From the NCBI GenBank assembly GCA_937892015.1, contig CALAUY010000151.1:1-10932 (forward strand): a stretch of DNA of 10,932 nucleotides, read 5' to 3'. The stretch is from an uncultured Bacteroidales bacterium. GTDB taxonomy: Bacteria; Bacteroidota; Bacteroidia; Bacteroidales; Paludibacteraceae. Under the pieces are notes generated by a model. It had not been told where the DNA came from and searched no databases. It worked only from the letters and a program-made list of their open reading frames with translations. The position numbers were made by a program, and so were the translations under genes. This document shows positions 1-5,803 of this stretch, in pieces; the first letter of the stretch is position 1, and each line of letters opens with the position of its first letter.

Positions 1-69
1 TATAAATTTGATACAGTTAAATATGATTTCGCCTTGTCTCGACTGGGAATTAGACATAATCTTACACAC

Positions 70-113
70 AAAAATTTACTCCCATAACAGCTAATCTACT
101 GCTATGAGAGTAA
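70..113 (-). terminator. Probable intrinsic terminator after the XkdX-like gene
   Basis: On the minus strand, arms 113-99 and 90-76 form a continuous 15-bp stem (13 Watson-Crick pairs and two G-U wobbles) around an 8-nt loop (98-91). The stem is followed by A and five T residues (75-70). It begins 27 nt after the stop of the XkdX-like gene, as expected for an intrinsic terminator. The stem is only moderately GC-rich and the T tract is short, so strength is uncertain. Beyond it, positions 1-69 hold nothing recognisable. Confidence 0.55.
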
Positions 114-139
114 GTAAAATTACTACTCTTTTACGGAAC

Positions 140-265
140 TTAATATTTCAGCCCAGTTATCTGCTCATACTCGCTTGACGTTATGTGCCCCAATTCACAG
201 GCCTTCCGCACTCGATACTCACTCCATACCCCTTCGTCGTAATACTTCTTCACTTTCTCGTACAT
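140..265 (-). CDS. XkdX-family small phage protein (41 aa)
   Basis: A 41-residue ORF starts MYEKVKKYYDEGVWSEYRV and ends ITSSEYEQITGLKY. It has the XkdX-family layout: an N-terminal MY-x-K/R-[IV]-K-x-Y/F-Y-x-x-G-x-W segment, then an [IV]-T-x-x-E-Y/F-x-x-I-T-G C-terminus, at the normal family length of about 40-50 residues. XkdX proteins (named from the Bacillus subtilis defective phage PBSX) are encoded next to tail genes in Firmicutes phages; their molecular role is not well defined. The ATG at 265 is chosen because AGGAGG (282-277) lies 11 nt upstream, overlapping the TAG stop of the preceding gene. Such a strong ribosome binding site is unlike the Bacteroidetes genes further right, so this segment probably has another origin. 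Confidence 0.8.
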   Translation of the reverse strand: MYEKVKKYYDEGVWSEYRVRKACELGHITSSEYEQITGLKY

Positions 266-280
266 TCACCTTTTCACCTC

Positions 281-604
281 CTAGAGTTCAACACCTGTCA
301 TCATCGCCAGGTAGTCTATGTCTCCGCGTAACTGCAGCTTCTCCGCTTCCGCCTCATCTCGCGGCAGTAATAGTATCTGCGTCACTTCTCCGTGCTTCAT
401 AAAATAACCCAGCTTCATGCTCTCGTATTCCCCGGCCAAGCCCTCCATGTCTGTGTCTTCATATGGCTCGGTGCGCACTATCCTCACGTGGCGAAGTTTC
501 CCCTCTATGTCCTCACGCGTTATAGTCTGCGTCGTCTCAAATACACTGCCATTCAGGTGCAGCCTCGTTATGGCCGTCCCGTCGCTTAATGTTACTGCGT
601 ACAT
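281..604 (-). CDS. Small phage tail-module protein, function unknown (107 aa)
   Basis: The 107-aa protein begins MYAVTLSDGTAITRLHLNG and has no signal peptide or membrane segment. The opening (a beta-strand, then 'DGT-x-[IL]-x-x-L-x-LNG', then a 'T-x-E-D-[IF]-x-GKL' stretch near residues 29-38) resembles small proteins that sit beside XkdX in Firmicutes prophage tail modules. This is recalled family resemblance, not a search result, and no function is known to me. The start at 604 is supported by an unusually strong Shine-Dalgarno, AGGAGGGGAGG (621-611), 6 nt upstream. The TAG stop overlaps the ribosome binding site of the XkdX-like gene, and the upstream ORF ends 21 nt before this start. The three therefore form a compact, probably translationally coupled cluster. 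Confidence 0.7.
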   Translation of the reverse strand: MYAVTLSDGTAITRLHLNGSVFETTQTITREDIEGKLRHVRIVRTEPYEDTDMEGLAGEYESMKLGYFMKHGEVTQILLLPRDEAEAEKLQLRGDIDYLAMMTGVEL

Positions 605-625
605 GTTCGTCCTCCCCTCCTCTCT

Positions 626-985
626 CTACATTATGCACGTGAATACAGGGGTTCGGTAGCTGTGCTGGTTCACATAGCCGACGGGGAATGCTATGATATT
701 CCCTGTTGCTTCGGCGCAATAGACGCACCTATTTGTCCCCACAAGGTCGCGCATATGAAATGTGTAGTCTCGGATAACGTAGGGATTAACTGCCGCACCT
801 GGGAATATATGGGCCGTCCTCTGCCGCTCCAGCCGGGTGAATGCTCCAGCAAAAGTGGTCGGCATTATCCCCGTCATCTGCACAAGATTACATATCTCAC
901 ACCTGCCCTCAAACCCACTCCAACCCGTGTAGGCACCGTTCGCGTCGCACGTGTATGAATAGTCTACTACCGGCCTTGGCCGCAC
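626..985 (-). CDS. Unknown protein with two CxxC pairs, probably 5'-truncated at the junction
   Basis: This is an open frame of up to 119 codons from a GTG at 985, ending ...YRTPVFTCIM. I do not recognise the family. The visible features are two CxxC pairs (GRCEICN near residue 29 and NRCVYCAE near residue 88) that could bind zinc as a split ribbon, and a soluble composition with no signal peptide. Homology to rfbB in another frame covers the first few codons (985 to about 966), so the listed GTG is probably not the native start. The real gene is likely cut by the junction, leaving about 112 authentic codons. That the frame is coding is supported by its close fit to the next gene (21-nt gap holding a strong ribosome binding site). 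By position next to XkdX it may be a phage tail-region protein; this is inference. Confidence 0.5.
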   Translation of the reverse strand: MRPRPVVDYSYTCDANGAYTGWSGFEGRCEICNLVQMTGIMPTTFAGAFTRLERQRTAHIFPGAAVNPYVIRDYTFHMRDLVGTNRCVYCAEATGNIIAFPVGYVNQHSYRTPVFTCIM

Positions 986-1532
986 TGTAGGGGCTATGCG
1001 GCTGATACTTCAAATCCTCGGTAAAGAACTTCTCTCCGTATGCCAAGTGATGTTTCCCGCTGCTGGCTTTGGTCGTAAACGGAGGCTTAATCCCTTCGGG
1101 ATGCGTCATCTGCAAGGCACCATAGACCTCATCGGTACTGATATGATAGAAACGTTTGCCCTCGAACTTTTCGGGGAGTGTCTCCCAGTAGCATTTAGCT
1201 GCTTGCAGGAGCGAGAGTGTGCCCATCACGTTCGTTTGGGCGAAAGTGAAGGGGTCTTTGATTGAGCGGTCAACGTGCGACTCGGCCGCGAGGTGGATGA
1301 TGCCATCGACATGCTCGGACTGCATGAGCGAGAGGACACCCTCGAAATCGCATATATCCATTCGGACGAACCGGTAGTTGGGCTTGTCCTCGATGTCCTT
1401 GAGGTTGGCGAGGTTGCCCGCATACGTCAGTTTGTCGAGGTTGATGATGCGGTAGTGTGGGTACTTGTTGACGAAGAGCCGGACGACATGTGAGCCGATG
1501 AATCCGGCACCTCCGGTGATGATGATATTCAT
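909..1532 (-). CDS. rfbB: dTDP-glucose 4,6-dehydratase, N-terminal half only (truncated)
   Basis: RfbB converts dTDP-glucose to dTDP-4-keto-6-deoxyglucose using bound NAD+, the second step toward dTDP-rhamnose and other deoxysugars used in surface polysaccharides. The Rossmann motif TGGAGFIG (residues 6-13), DKLTYAGN (33-40), AAESHVDRSI (82-91), the catalytic-loop STDEVYG (132-138) and the catalytic YxxxK (Y182, K186) are all present. A long insertion before the active site (about 147-170, with PPFTTKASSGKHH) is typical of Bacteroidetes RfbB. Family members run to about 350-380 residues, but homology stops after A-G-S at residues 187-189 (position about 966). The remaining 18 codons to the stop at 909 are unrelated. 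The sugar-nucleotide-binding C-terminal half is missing, so this copy would be inactive as written. It lies 259 bp after wzc, same strand. Confidence 0.9.
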   Translation of the reverse strand: MNIIITGGAGFIGSHVVRLFVNKYPHYRIINLDKLTYAGNLANLKDIEDKPNYRFVRMDICDFEGVLSLMQSEHVDGIIHLAAESHVDRSIKDPFTFAQTNVMGTLSLLQAAKCYWETLPEKFEGKRFYHISTDEVYGALQMTHPEGIKPPFTTKASSGKHHLAYGEKFFTEDLKYQPHSPYSAAKAGSRLFIHVRRERCLHGLEWV

Positions 1533-1791
1533 GTTGTGAGGTGTTTACGGAGTAACTTGTGAAAATTTCGTGTTTTGAGGGCAATGCGTTTTGCTGTTTG
1601 ATTATGAACGTTTTACGTGAGTTCCAAGAAAACGCCAAACGGTCGTGTAGAGTTACTTCTCTCTTTCCCCTGCTCGAATGGACGAACGGGTGTTGATGTC
1701 AGTATGTCGTTGCACCGCGTTAGCGGTTGCGGGAAGGGAGGAGTTTGTTTGTTATTTGGTTATTTGGTTATTTGGTTAGTTGGTTAATTGG
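1533..1791 (-). other. Intergenic region between wzc and rfbB
   Basis: These 259 bp contain the octamer repeat array next to the wzc stop (listed separately) and a weak hairpin on the minus strand at 1730-1712 (ACCGC/GCGGT core, 4-nt loop, no T tract). I see no convincing TTTG-N20-TAnnTTTG promoter and no strong terminator, so rfbB may be read through from the wza/wzc operon. Confidence 0.4.
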
Positions 1792-1799
1792 TTAGTTGC
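1752..1799 (+). repeat. Six tandem octamers overlapping the wzc stop codon
   Basis: On the plus strand TTATTTGG occurs three times without gaps (1752-1775), followed by the variants TTAGTTGG, TTAATTGG and TTAGTTGC (1776-1799). The last unit includes the stop codon of wzc (TAA at 1794-1792) and its final Asn codon, so the array begins at the gene's 3' end and runs into the intergenic space. Confidence 0.85.
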
Positions 1800-4317
1800 G
1801 GTGGGAGTGACGCTTGGATTTTTTCGCATCTTTGCTGTTCTCGTTGCCGTAACCATATCCATAACCGTAACCATAGCCGTAGCCATATCCGCGGCCGTAG
1901 CCATAACCGTAGCCATACCCTGCGCCGTACCCATAGCGGTACTTGTTGGCGGCAAGGTCGAGGTCGTTGAGGATGATGTTGACGTTCTTCATCGGTTTGG
2001 CAGCTGAATGGATGGCCTCGTTGATTTCGGGTAACATCTTCAGCGGCGTGTAGTTAGCGCGAACGACGTAGAGCGTAGCATCGACAAACGCGTTGATGAG
2101 GAAAGAGTCGGATACGGGTAGATAGGGAGCAGAGTCGATGATGATGTAGTCGTACTTATCGCGGAAATAGTTGATTATCTCACCCTCTTTGCCTTGCGAA
2201 AGAAGTTCGGTGGGGTTGGGCGGAATGACGCCTGACATGATGATGTCGAGGTTAGGCGACACCTCGGAAGGTACAACTATGTCGTTGATGTTGTCCAGTC
2301 GACCAATCATATACGCGACAGCGCTCTTCTGTTTGTCGAAATGGACTTGCGGGAACATCTTCGGGAGCACGGGCTTGCGGAGGTCGAGGCCGATGAGCAG
2401 TACGTGCTTTCCGGTGTGGGCGATAGAGAGTGCGAGGTTGGCGGCGATGAAAGACTTACCCTCGCCCGGTGTAGAAGAAGTGAGCTGAATGACCTTGACT
2501 CCCTTGAAGTACTGCAAGTTAGAGCGCAACATTCGGAACGACTCGGAGAGCGTGTCGCGTCCGTTCTCGCCGATGAGGGGCGAATCGGAAGTCGGTCCTT
2601 TAGGGATAACCGCGAGGACGGTGGCATCGACGTTGTCGTTAATATCTTTCTTGGTCTCCACTTTGGTTTTGAGGAACATGCGGAGGAAGAAGATGCCGAT
2701 GGGAAGCGCAATGCCGAGGATGAGTGCGACGAGCATCATCATACGCTTGTTGGGGCTGATGGGCTTGGGTTCTCCGAAAGCGGCCTCAATGATGCGGAAG
2801 TTCTCTGTCTGGGAGTACATGGTGATCTGTGCCTCCTCACGTTTTTGCTGGAGCATGAGGTAAAGTGGTTCGATAATCTCTATCTGTCGGCTCAGCTGTT
2901 GCACTTCGAGTTGTTGTCCGGGCATGGTGGCCATCTGTCGCTGCGAGGTGGCGAGCGTTTTGCGTAGTTCTTTTTCGCGGATGTTATAGACCTTGACGAG
3001 GTTGGCGATGGAGAGTTCAATGGACTTCTTGCCGTCCTCGAGTTGGGTGTTCATGTTGAGCACTCTGGGGTTGGTCTCGGAAGAGTTGGCAATCATTCGG
3101 TTACGTTCAGAGACGAACGAGTTGTAGTTGGCGATGATGGTGTTAAGTCCGGCATCCTGGAGTCCGATGTTGGTAGGGATGACTTGGTAAGTACCCTCTC
3201 CTTGCTCTTGGATGTAAGCGGTAATCATGTCGAGGATTTGGAGCTGCAGTTCGACCTCGGTGAGTTGGTTTTTATACTGCATGTCGGACTGAATAGCCGC
3301 TTGCGACTGACTTTGGAGGTTGACGATGGTCGCGTTGGTCTGGTACTGCTTGACATTGCGTTCGGCGTTGCCGAGTTCGAGGGTGATGGCCGCAATACGT
3401 TGGTCGATGAAGTCGATAGTCTGGAGTGTGGCCTGATTCTTGTACTCGCGCGCCTCGCGGTTGGCGATGAGGATGAGTGTATTGAGGATATCTTCAGCTC
3501 TGTCGGGTCGCGAATCGGAGATGACGAGGGATACCACATCGGATGTTTTGGCCTGTTTGATAGTCGTTTCGACGGTGGCGTCGAATGTTTTCTCGAAAGC
3601 TTTCGCTGCGATTTTTGGTTCGGCCCACGTGCAGAGGTACGAGGAGTTTTTCACCATCTCTTCTTTGGCCAGTTCGTTAAGTCCGATAGTGAAAGAGAAG
3701 CCCTCCATCGGCACGGATTGTCCATAGTTGAACTCTCCGTCGGGCACGTGCTGTTTGTATCCGTTGACGGAGATTTTCTTGAGGACGAACGTCCCGCGTT
3801 TGGTATGCTTAAACTTGACGGAGATAGCGCGGGGACGCATATCTTCGGGGTAGAGTGAATCGACCTGAAAATCAAACGAATAAGGGCTATCTCCGTAGAA
3901 CTCGTACATCTTACGGGCGAGTATAGAGCGTCCGTAGTGAGAGCGGTCGAGGACGGGGAGTCGGTATTGGAAATAGCGGGTATTGAGTCCGAGTTCTTTG
4001 ACCACATTGCCCATCAGAGACGGGGATTTGAGGATGAAGATTTCGTTATCGATTTTGCGTGCACGGGTGTTGCCGGTCAGTTCGGCGAAGAGTGCCATCT
4101 CGGTGTTGGTACCATCGTTGTTATTGAGCATTATCCACGCTTGACGTTGGTAGATGGGTGTCTGCATGCGCGCGTATATAAATCCGAGCACAAGGAAAAC
4201 GAAAGCTGAGGCGATGACCCACCAACGGATACGCCAAACAAACTCCAGTAACTCACGGATGTCAAACTCTTGCTCTTTCTGCTCACGAGGCAGTGTTTCT
4301 ACATTGTTGTTTTCCAT
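1792..4317 (-). CDS. wzc: Wzc-like chain-length determinant / bacterial tyrosine kinase, second copy
   Basis: This inner-membrane protein controls capsule or exopolysaccharide polymerisation and export by cycling tyrosine autophosphorylation, working with an outer-membrane Wza partner. Numbering is for an 841-aa protein from the Met at 4317. A Wzz-type N-terminus carries TM1 (about 32-49), followed by a long periplasmic coiled-coil region (about 270-490) and a PNKR segment leading into TM2 (about 528-548). The cytosolic BY-kinase domain has EX2RX2R (E592, R595, R598), Walker A GEGKS (618-622), Walker A' LLIGLDLRKP (D645) and Walker B IIIDSAP (D728). The C-terminal tail (793-824) is almost pure Gly-Tyr with 14 tyrosines, followed by a Lys/Arg/His-rich end. 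An in-frame ATG at 4365 adds 16 residues, but the hydrophilic MENNN start looks more natural; neither has a Shine-Dalgarno. It lies 119 bp after wza. Confidence 0.92.
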   Translation of the reverse strand: MENNNVETLPREQKEQEFDIRELLEFVWRIRWWVIASAFVFLVLGFIYARMQTPIYQRQAWIMLNNNDGTNTEMALFAELTGNTRARKIDNEIFILKSPSLMGNVVKELGLNTRYFQYRLPVLDRSHYGRSILARKMYEFYGDSPYSFDFQVDSLYPEDMRPRAISVKFKHTKRGTFVLKKISVNGYKQHVPDGEFNYGQSVPMEGFSFTIGLNELAKEEMVKNSSYLCTWAEPKIAAKAFEKTFDATVETTIKQAKTSDVVSLVISDSRPDRAEDILNTLILIANREAREYKNQATLQTIDFIDQRIAAITLELGNAERNVKQYQTNATIVNLQSQSQAAIQSDMQYKNQLTEVELQLQILDMITAYIQEQGEGTYQVIPTNIGLQDAGLNTIIANYNSFVSERNRMIANSSETNPRVLNMNTQLEDGKKSIELSIANLVKVYNIREKELRKTLATSQRQMATMPGQQLEVQQLSRQIEIIEPLYLMLQQKREEAQITMYSQTENFRIIEAAFGEPKPISPNKRMMMLVALILGIALPIGIFFLRMFLKTKVETKKDINDNVDATVLAVIPKGPTSDSPLIGENGRDTLSESFRMLRSNLQYFKGVKVIQLTSSTPGEGKSFIAANLALSIAHTGKHVLLIGLDLRKPVLPKMFPQVHFDKQKSAVAYMIGRLDNINDIVVPSEVSPNLDIIMSGVIPPNPTELLSQGKEGEIINYFRDKYDYIIIDSAPYLPVSDSFLINAFVDATLYVVRANYTPLKMLPEINEAIHSAAKPMKNVNIILNDLDLAANKYRYGYGAGYGYGYGYGRGYGYGYGYGYGYGYGNENSKDAKKSKRHSHRN
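1843..1941 (-). repeat. Degenerate hexamer repeat coding the Gly-Tyr tail of Wzc
   Basis: The DNA here is a run of TAY-GGN codon pairs, a 6-bp quasi-repeat, encoding the Tyr-Gly alternation broken only by one Ala-Gly and one Arg-Gly pair. Gain or loss of whole units would stay in frame and change the number of phospho-acceptor tyrosines. Confidence 0.7.
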
Positions 4318-4383
4318 ATTGAGCGAATTGTAATTATCGAATAGAGGATGTATAGGTTGTTGCAAGGGGGTATAGAGACCGTT

Positions 4384-4408
4384 CGAAAAAGTTGTACAGA
4401 CTTTTTCG
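4384..4408. repeat. 9-bp perfect inverted repeat between wza and wzc
   Basis: The arms CGAAAAAGT (4384-4392) and ACTTTTTCG (4400-4408) are perfect inverted repeats around a 7-nt loop, in the 119-bp gap between the second wza and wzc. In the mRNA it would form a stem-loop 28 nt after the wza stop. No T tract follows on the minus strand, so it is not a standard terminator; it could be an mRNA-processing or stability element. Confidence 0.6.
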
Positions 4409-4436
4409 GGCTGAAGTACCCGTAATGAAGTGAATA

Positions 4437-5300
4437 TTATTTATTACTTGTCTGTGTACCACCACTTGTTCTATTTTGGTTACTCAAAGAAATGACCAAT
4501 GTCACGAGTGAGACGGTGGTTGTAACGGACGAGAGTACGGTTGACCAGATGCCAGTTGCGGTAGTGGCCGTAGCGACGCGGCTTGCGGAAGCGGGCACAT
4601 AGATGACGTCGTTTTGTTGGAGGAAGTAATACGGGCTGTTGAGGAGTTCGGCCGACTTGAGGTCGATGGTGTAATGCTTGGCAACGCCGTTCTCCTCGCG
4701 GATGAGCAGGATGCCCTCACGTTCGGCGGTCAGGTTGAGGTCACCGGCGCGCCCGAGTGCTTGGAGCAGCGTGATTTTCTCGGAGTCCATGGTATATGTG
4801 CCGGGGGCTTTGACTTCCCCGAGGACGGTGATTTTGTAGTTCTTGATGGAGACGTACACGATGGGGTCTTTGACATCTTTGCCAATCTCGGTCTGCAGGT
4901 AGTTGACGAGTTGGTTGCGCGTCATGCCCTCCACGTGGATGGATCCGAGGATGGGGAAGTTGATGTTGCCGTTGGGGTCAACGAGGTAGGTGAGGGTTGA
5001 TTGCTCGGGGTTGGTGGATGAGCTGTAACCGTTGACGCCCATCTCGCCGAGTGTGAGGTTGTAGGGCGCGGTAACGGTTTTGTCGGGGCCGGACACAACG
5101 ATGGTGAGTCGGTCATCTTTCTTGATAACCGCTTCATACTCAGTAGTTTGCTTCTTTGCCTCCACTTCGTCGATGTTCTGGAAATAGAGGATGTCTTTTT
5201 TAGTAGCGCAAGAAGGAGCGAGCAGAGTTATAGCCGCGAGCGCAACGAGCGCGTGCATGAACGCGCGCGTAAAAACGGATGTTTTGTTCGTATGTTTCAT
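4437..5300 (-). CDS. wza: Wza-like polysaccharide export outer-membrane lipoprotein, second copy
   Basis: This is the outer-membrane channel component that exports polysaccharide together with Wzc. The 287-aa precursor has a signal peptide with a hydrophobic core at about 16-28 and a lipobox LAPSC with Cys31 as the lipidated residue. A poly-export domain follows (about 50-150, including YLVDPNGNINFPILG and HVEGMT), then an SLBB-type segment starting at KITVLGEVKAPGTYT (about 156-170) and ending near QQNDVIYV (228-235). A hydrophobic C-terminal segment (about 251-273) may cross the outer membrane, as the C-terminal helix of E. coli Wza does. The start at 5300 directly precedes the signal peptide; there is no Shine-Dalgarno, as is usual in Bacteroidetes. 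It is the first gene after the proximal promoter and is followed by wzc. Confidence 0.93.
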   Translation of the reverse strand: MKHTNKTSVFTRAFMHALVALAAITLLAPSCATKKDILYFQNIDEVEAKKQTTEYEAVIKKDDRLTIVVSGPDKTVTAPYNLTLGEMGVNGYSSSTNPEQSTLTYLVDPNGNINFPILGSIHVEGMTRNQLVNYLQTEIGKDVKDPIVYVSIKNYKITVLGEVKAPGTYTMDSEKITLLQALGRAGDLNLTAEREGILLIREENGVAKHYTIDLKSAELLNSPYYFLQQNDVIYVPASASRVATATTATGIWSTVLSSVTTTVSLVTLVISLSNQNRTSGGTQTSNK

Positions 5301-5336
5301 ATTGTGTTAATTTTCAATCATTTATGTTCCCCGCAC

Positions 5337-5345
5337 GGGGGGGGG
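5337..5345 (-). repeat. C9 homopolymer in the wza 5' UTR
   Basis: Nine consecutive C residues on the minus strand lie 36 nt before the wza start and downstream of both promoters. Four of them can pair with GGGG (5332-5329) across a GTGC loop, making a small hairpin. Tracts of this length are prone to slippage in replication and also to sequencing error. Confidence 0.7.
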
Positions 5346-5381
5346 TAAAAATTACGTTTCCAAACGCAATCTTACAGCCTG

Positions 5382-5413
5382 CAAAGTTACGAAAAATTTT
5401 TGGATTATGCAAA
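5382..5413 (-). promoter_or_regulatory. Proximal Bacteroidetes-type promoter for wza/wzc (second copy)
   Basis: The -33 box TTTG (5413-5410) and -7 box TAACTTTG (5389-5382) are separated by exactly 20 bp. This matches the TTTG / TAnnTTTG consensus of the primary sigma factor of Bacteroides. Initiation would fall near 5375, giving a leader of about 75 nt. The spacer contains the palindrome AAAAATTTTT, also present in the promoter of the first wza. Confidence 0.8.
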
Positions 5414-5461
5414 GAAAAAGTCCCGAAAAGGGGAAAAAACGCGTACTTATGTCGAAAAAAG

Positions 5462-5635
5462 TCATTTTGTTGCATTTTTCGCGAATGCAAGTCGCAGATT
5501 CACGCCCATCAGTTTGGGCAAGATGAGCGATACATACAGCGCATGGAGCTGATTATGTTTCGGCATGCATCCATTCTCCAACAAGATTACTATTCGGCAT
5601 GCATCCATTCTCCAACTTGGGAAAATCGCACGCAT
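5462..5635 (-). CDS. Possible small ORF in the leader (57 codons), doubtful
   Basis: An uninterrupted frame runs from ATG at 5635 to TGA at 5464-5462. Its C-terminal part reads ...LHALYVSLILPKLMGVNLR..., with a hydrophobic stretch. An internal ATG at 5608 would give 48 residues. The frame spans the 34-bp tandem duplication, which is not a multiple of 3, so the two copies are read in different frames. That argues against the N-terminal half being under coding selection. There is no Shine-Dalgarno, but host genes here lack one too. It could be a leader peptide, a decayed repeat or a chance ORF; I do not recognise it. Confidence 0.2.
   Translation of the reverse strand: MRAIFPSWRMDACRIVILLENGCMPKHNQLHALYVSLILPKLMGVNLRLAFAKNATK
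5551..5618 (-). repeat. 34-bp tandem duplication in the leader
   Basis: Two adjacent 34-bp units (5551-5584 and 5585-5618) share an identical 24-bp core (5559-5582 and 5593-5616) that contains the self-complementary GCATGC/ATGCAT element. The outer bases differ at five positions, so it is not a very recent duplication. There is no spacer and only two copies. Confidence 0.85.
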
Positions 5636-5642
5636 CCGTGCG
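5620..5642 (-). promoter_or_regulatory. GC hairpin with short T run in the leader
   Basis: CGCACG (5642-5637) and CGTGCG (5632-5627) form a perfect 6-bp GC-rich stem around a GATG tetraloop, followed by ATTTTCCC. The T run is only four bases, so termination would be weak. It is a candidate attenuator that an antiterminator could overcome. Confidence 0.35.
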
Positions 5643-5743
5643 CGTGAAAAACCAGCAAATATAACTACTGATTTTCAACCAAATACAAAGAAAAGCTCAA
5701 AAAATGAACGCGGGGAAAACTTTCACTCCACCACACACTCTTC

Positions 5744-5779
5744 TTTCCCGACAACAGACACTGTTCTGCCATCGGGAAA
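5744..5779 (-). promoter_or_regulatory. Stem-loop at the 5' end of the long leader
   Basis: TTTCCCGA (5779-5772) pairs perfectly with TCGGGAAA (5751-5744). Inside, AACAG (5765-5761) pairs with CTGTT (5757-5753) around a TGT loop, giving a two-part hairpin. It would begin about 20 nt into a transcript from the distal promoter, where specialised NusG paralogs often find their recruitment signal. The structure is directly visible; the function is inferred. Confidence 0.5.
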
Positions 5780-5803
5780 AGCGTACTCTACAATAAGAGC
5801 GTG

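Larger units (their letters stand above)
5301..5797 (-). promoter_or_regulatory. Long 5' leader of the second wza/wzc operon
   Basis: Transcripts from the distal promoter would start near 5797 and carry a leader of about 500 nt before the wza start. It contains a two-part stem-loop close to the 5' end, a GC hairpin followed by TTTT (5642-5620), a 34-bp tandem duplication, a possible small ORF, the proximal promoter and a C9 tract just before the gene. The NusG-like gene lies immediately upstream. In Bacteroides capsule operons UpxY-type NusG paralogs act on untranslated leaders of this kind to prevent premature termination; applying that here is inference from layout. Confidence 0.5.

Noticed and set aside
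1559..1630. Promoter directly before rfbB
   Set aside because: A TTTG is followed 20 bp later by TAAAACGT, but the TTTG half of the -7 box is missing, so it does not meet the consensus.
2341..2967. Long plus-strand open frame (208 codons)
   Set aside because: It lies entirely antisense to the well-supported wzc kinase domain; its protein has acidic low-complexity composition with no recognisable motif, as expected for a shadow frame.
3043..3858. Long plus-strand open frame (271 codons)
   Set aside because: Antisense to the wzc periplasmic domain, no domain or start signal; explained by codon bias of the sense gene.
5551..5618. CRISPR-like repeat pair
   Set aside because: Only two units, directly adjacent with no spacer, and no cas genes in the window.
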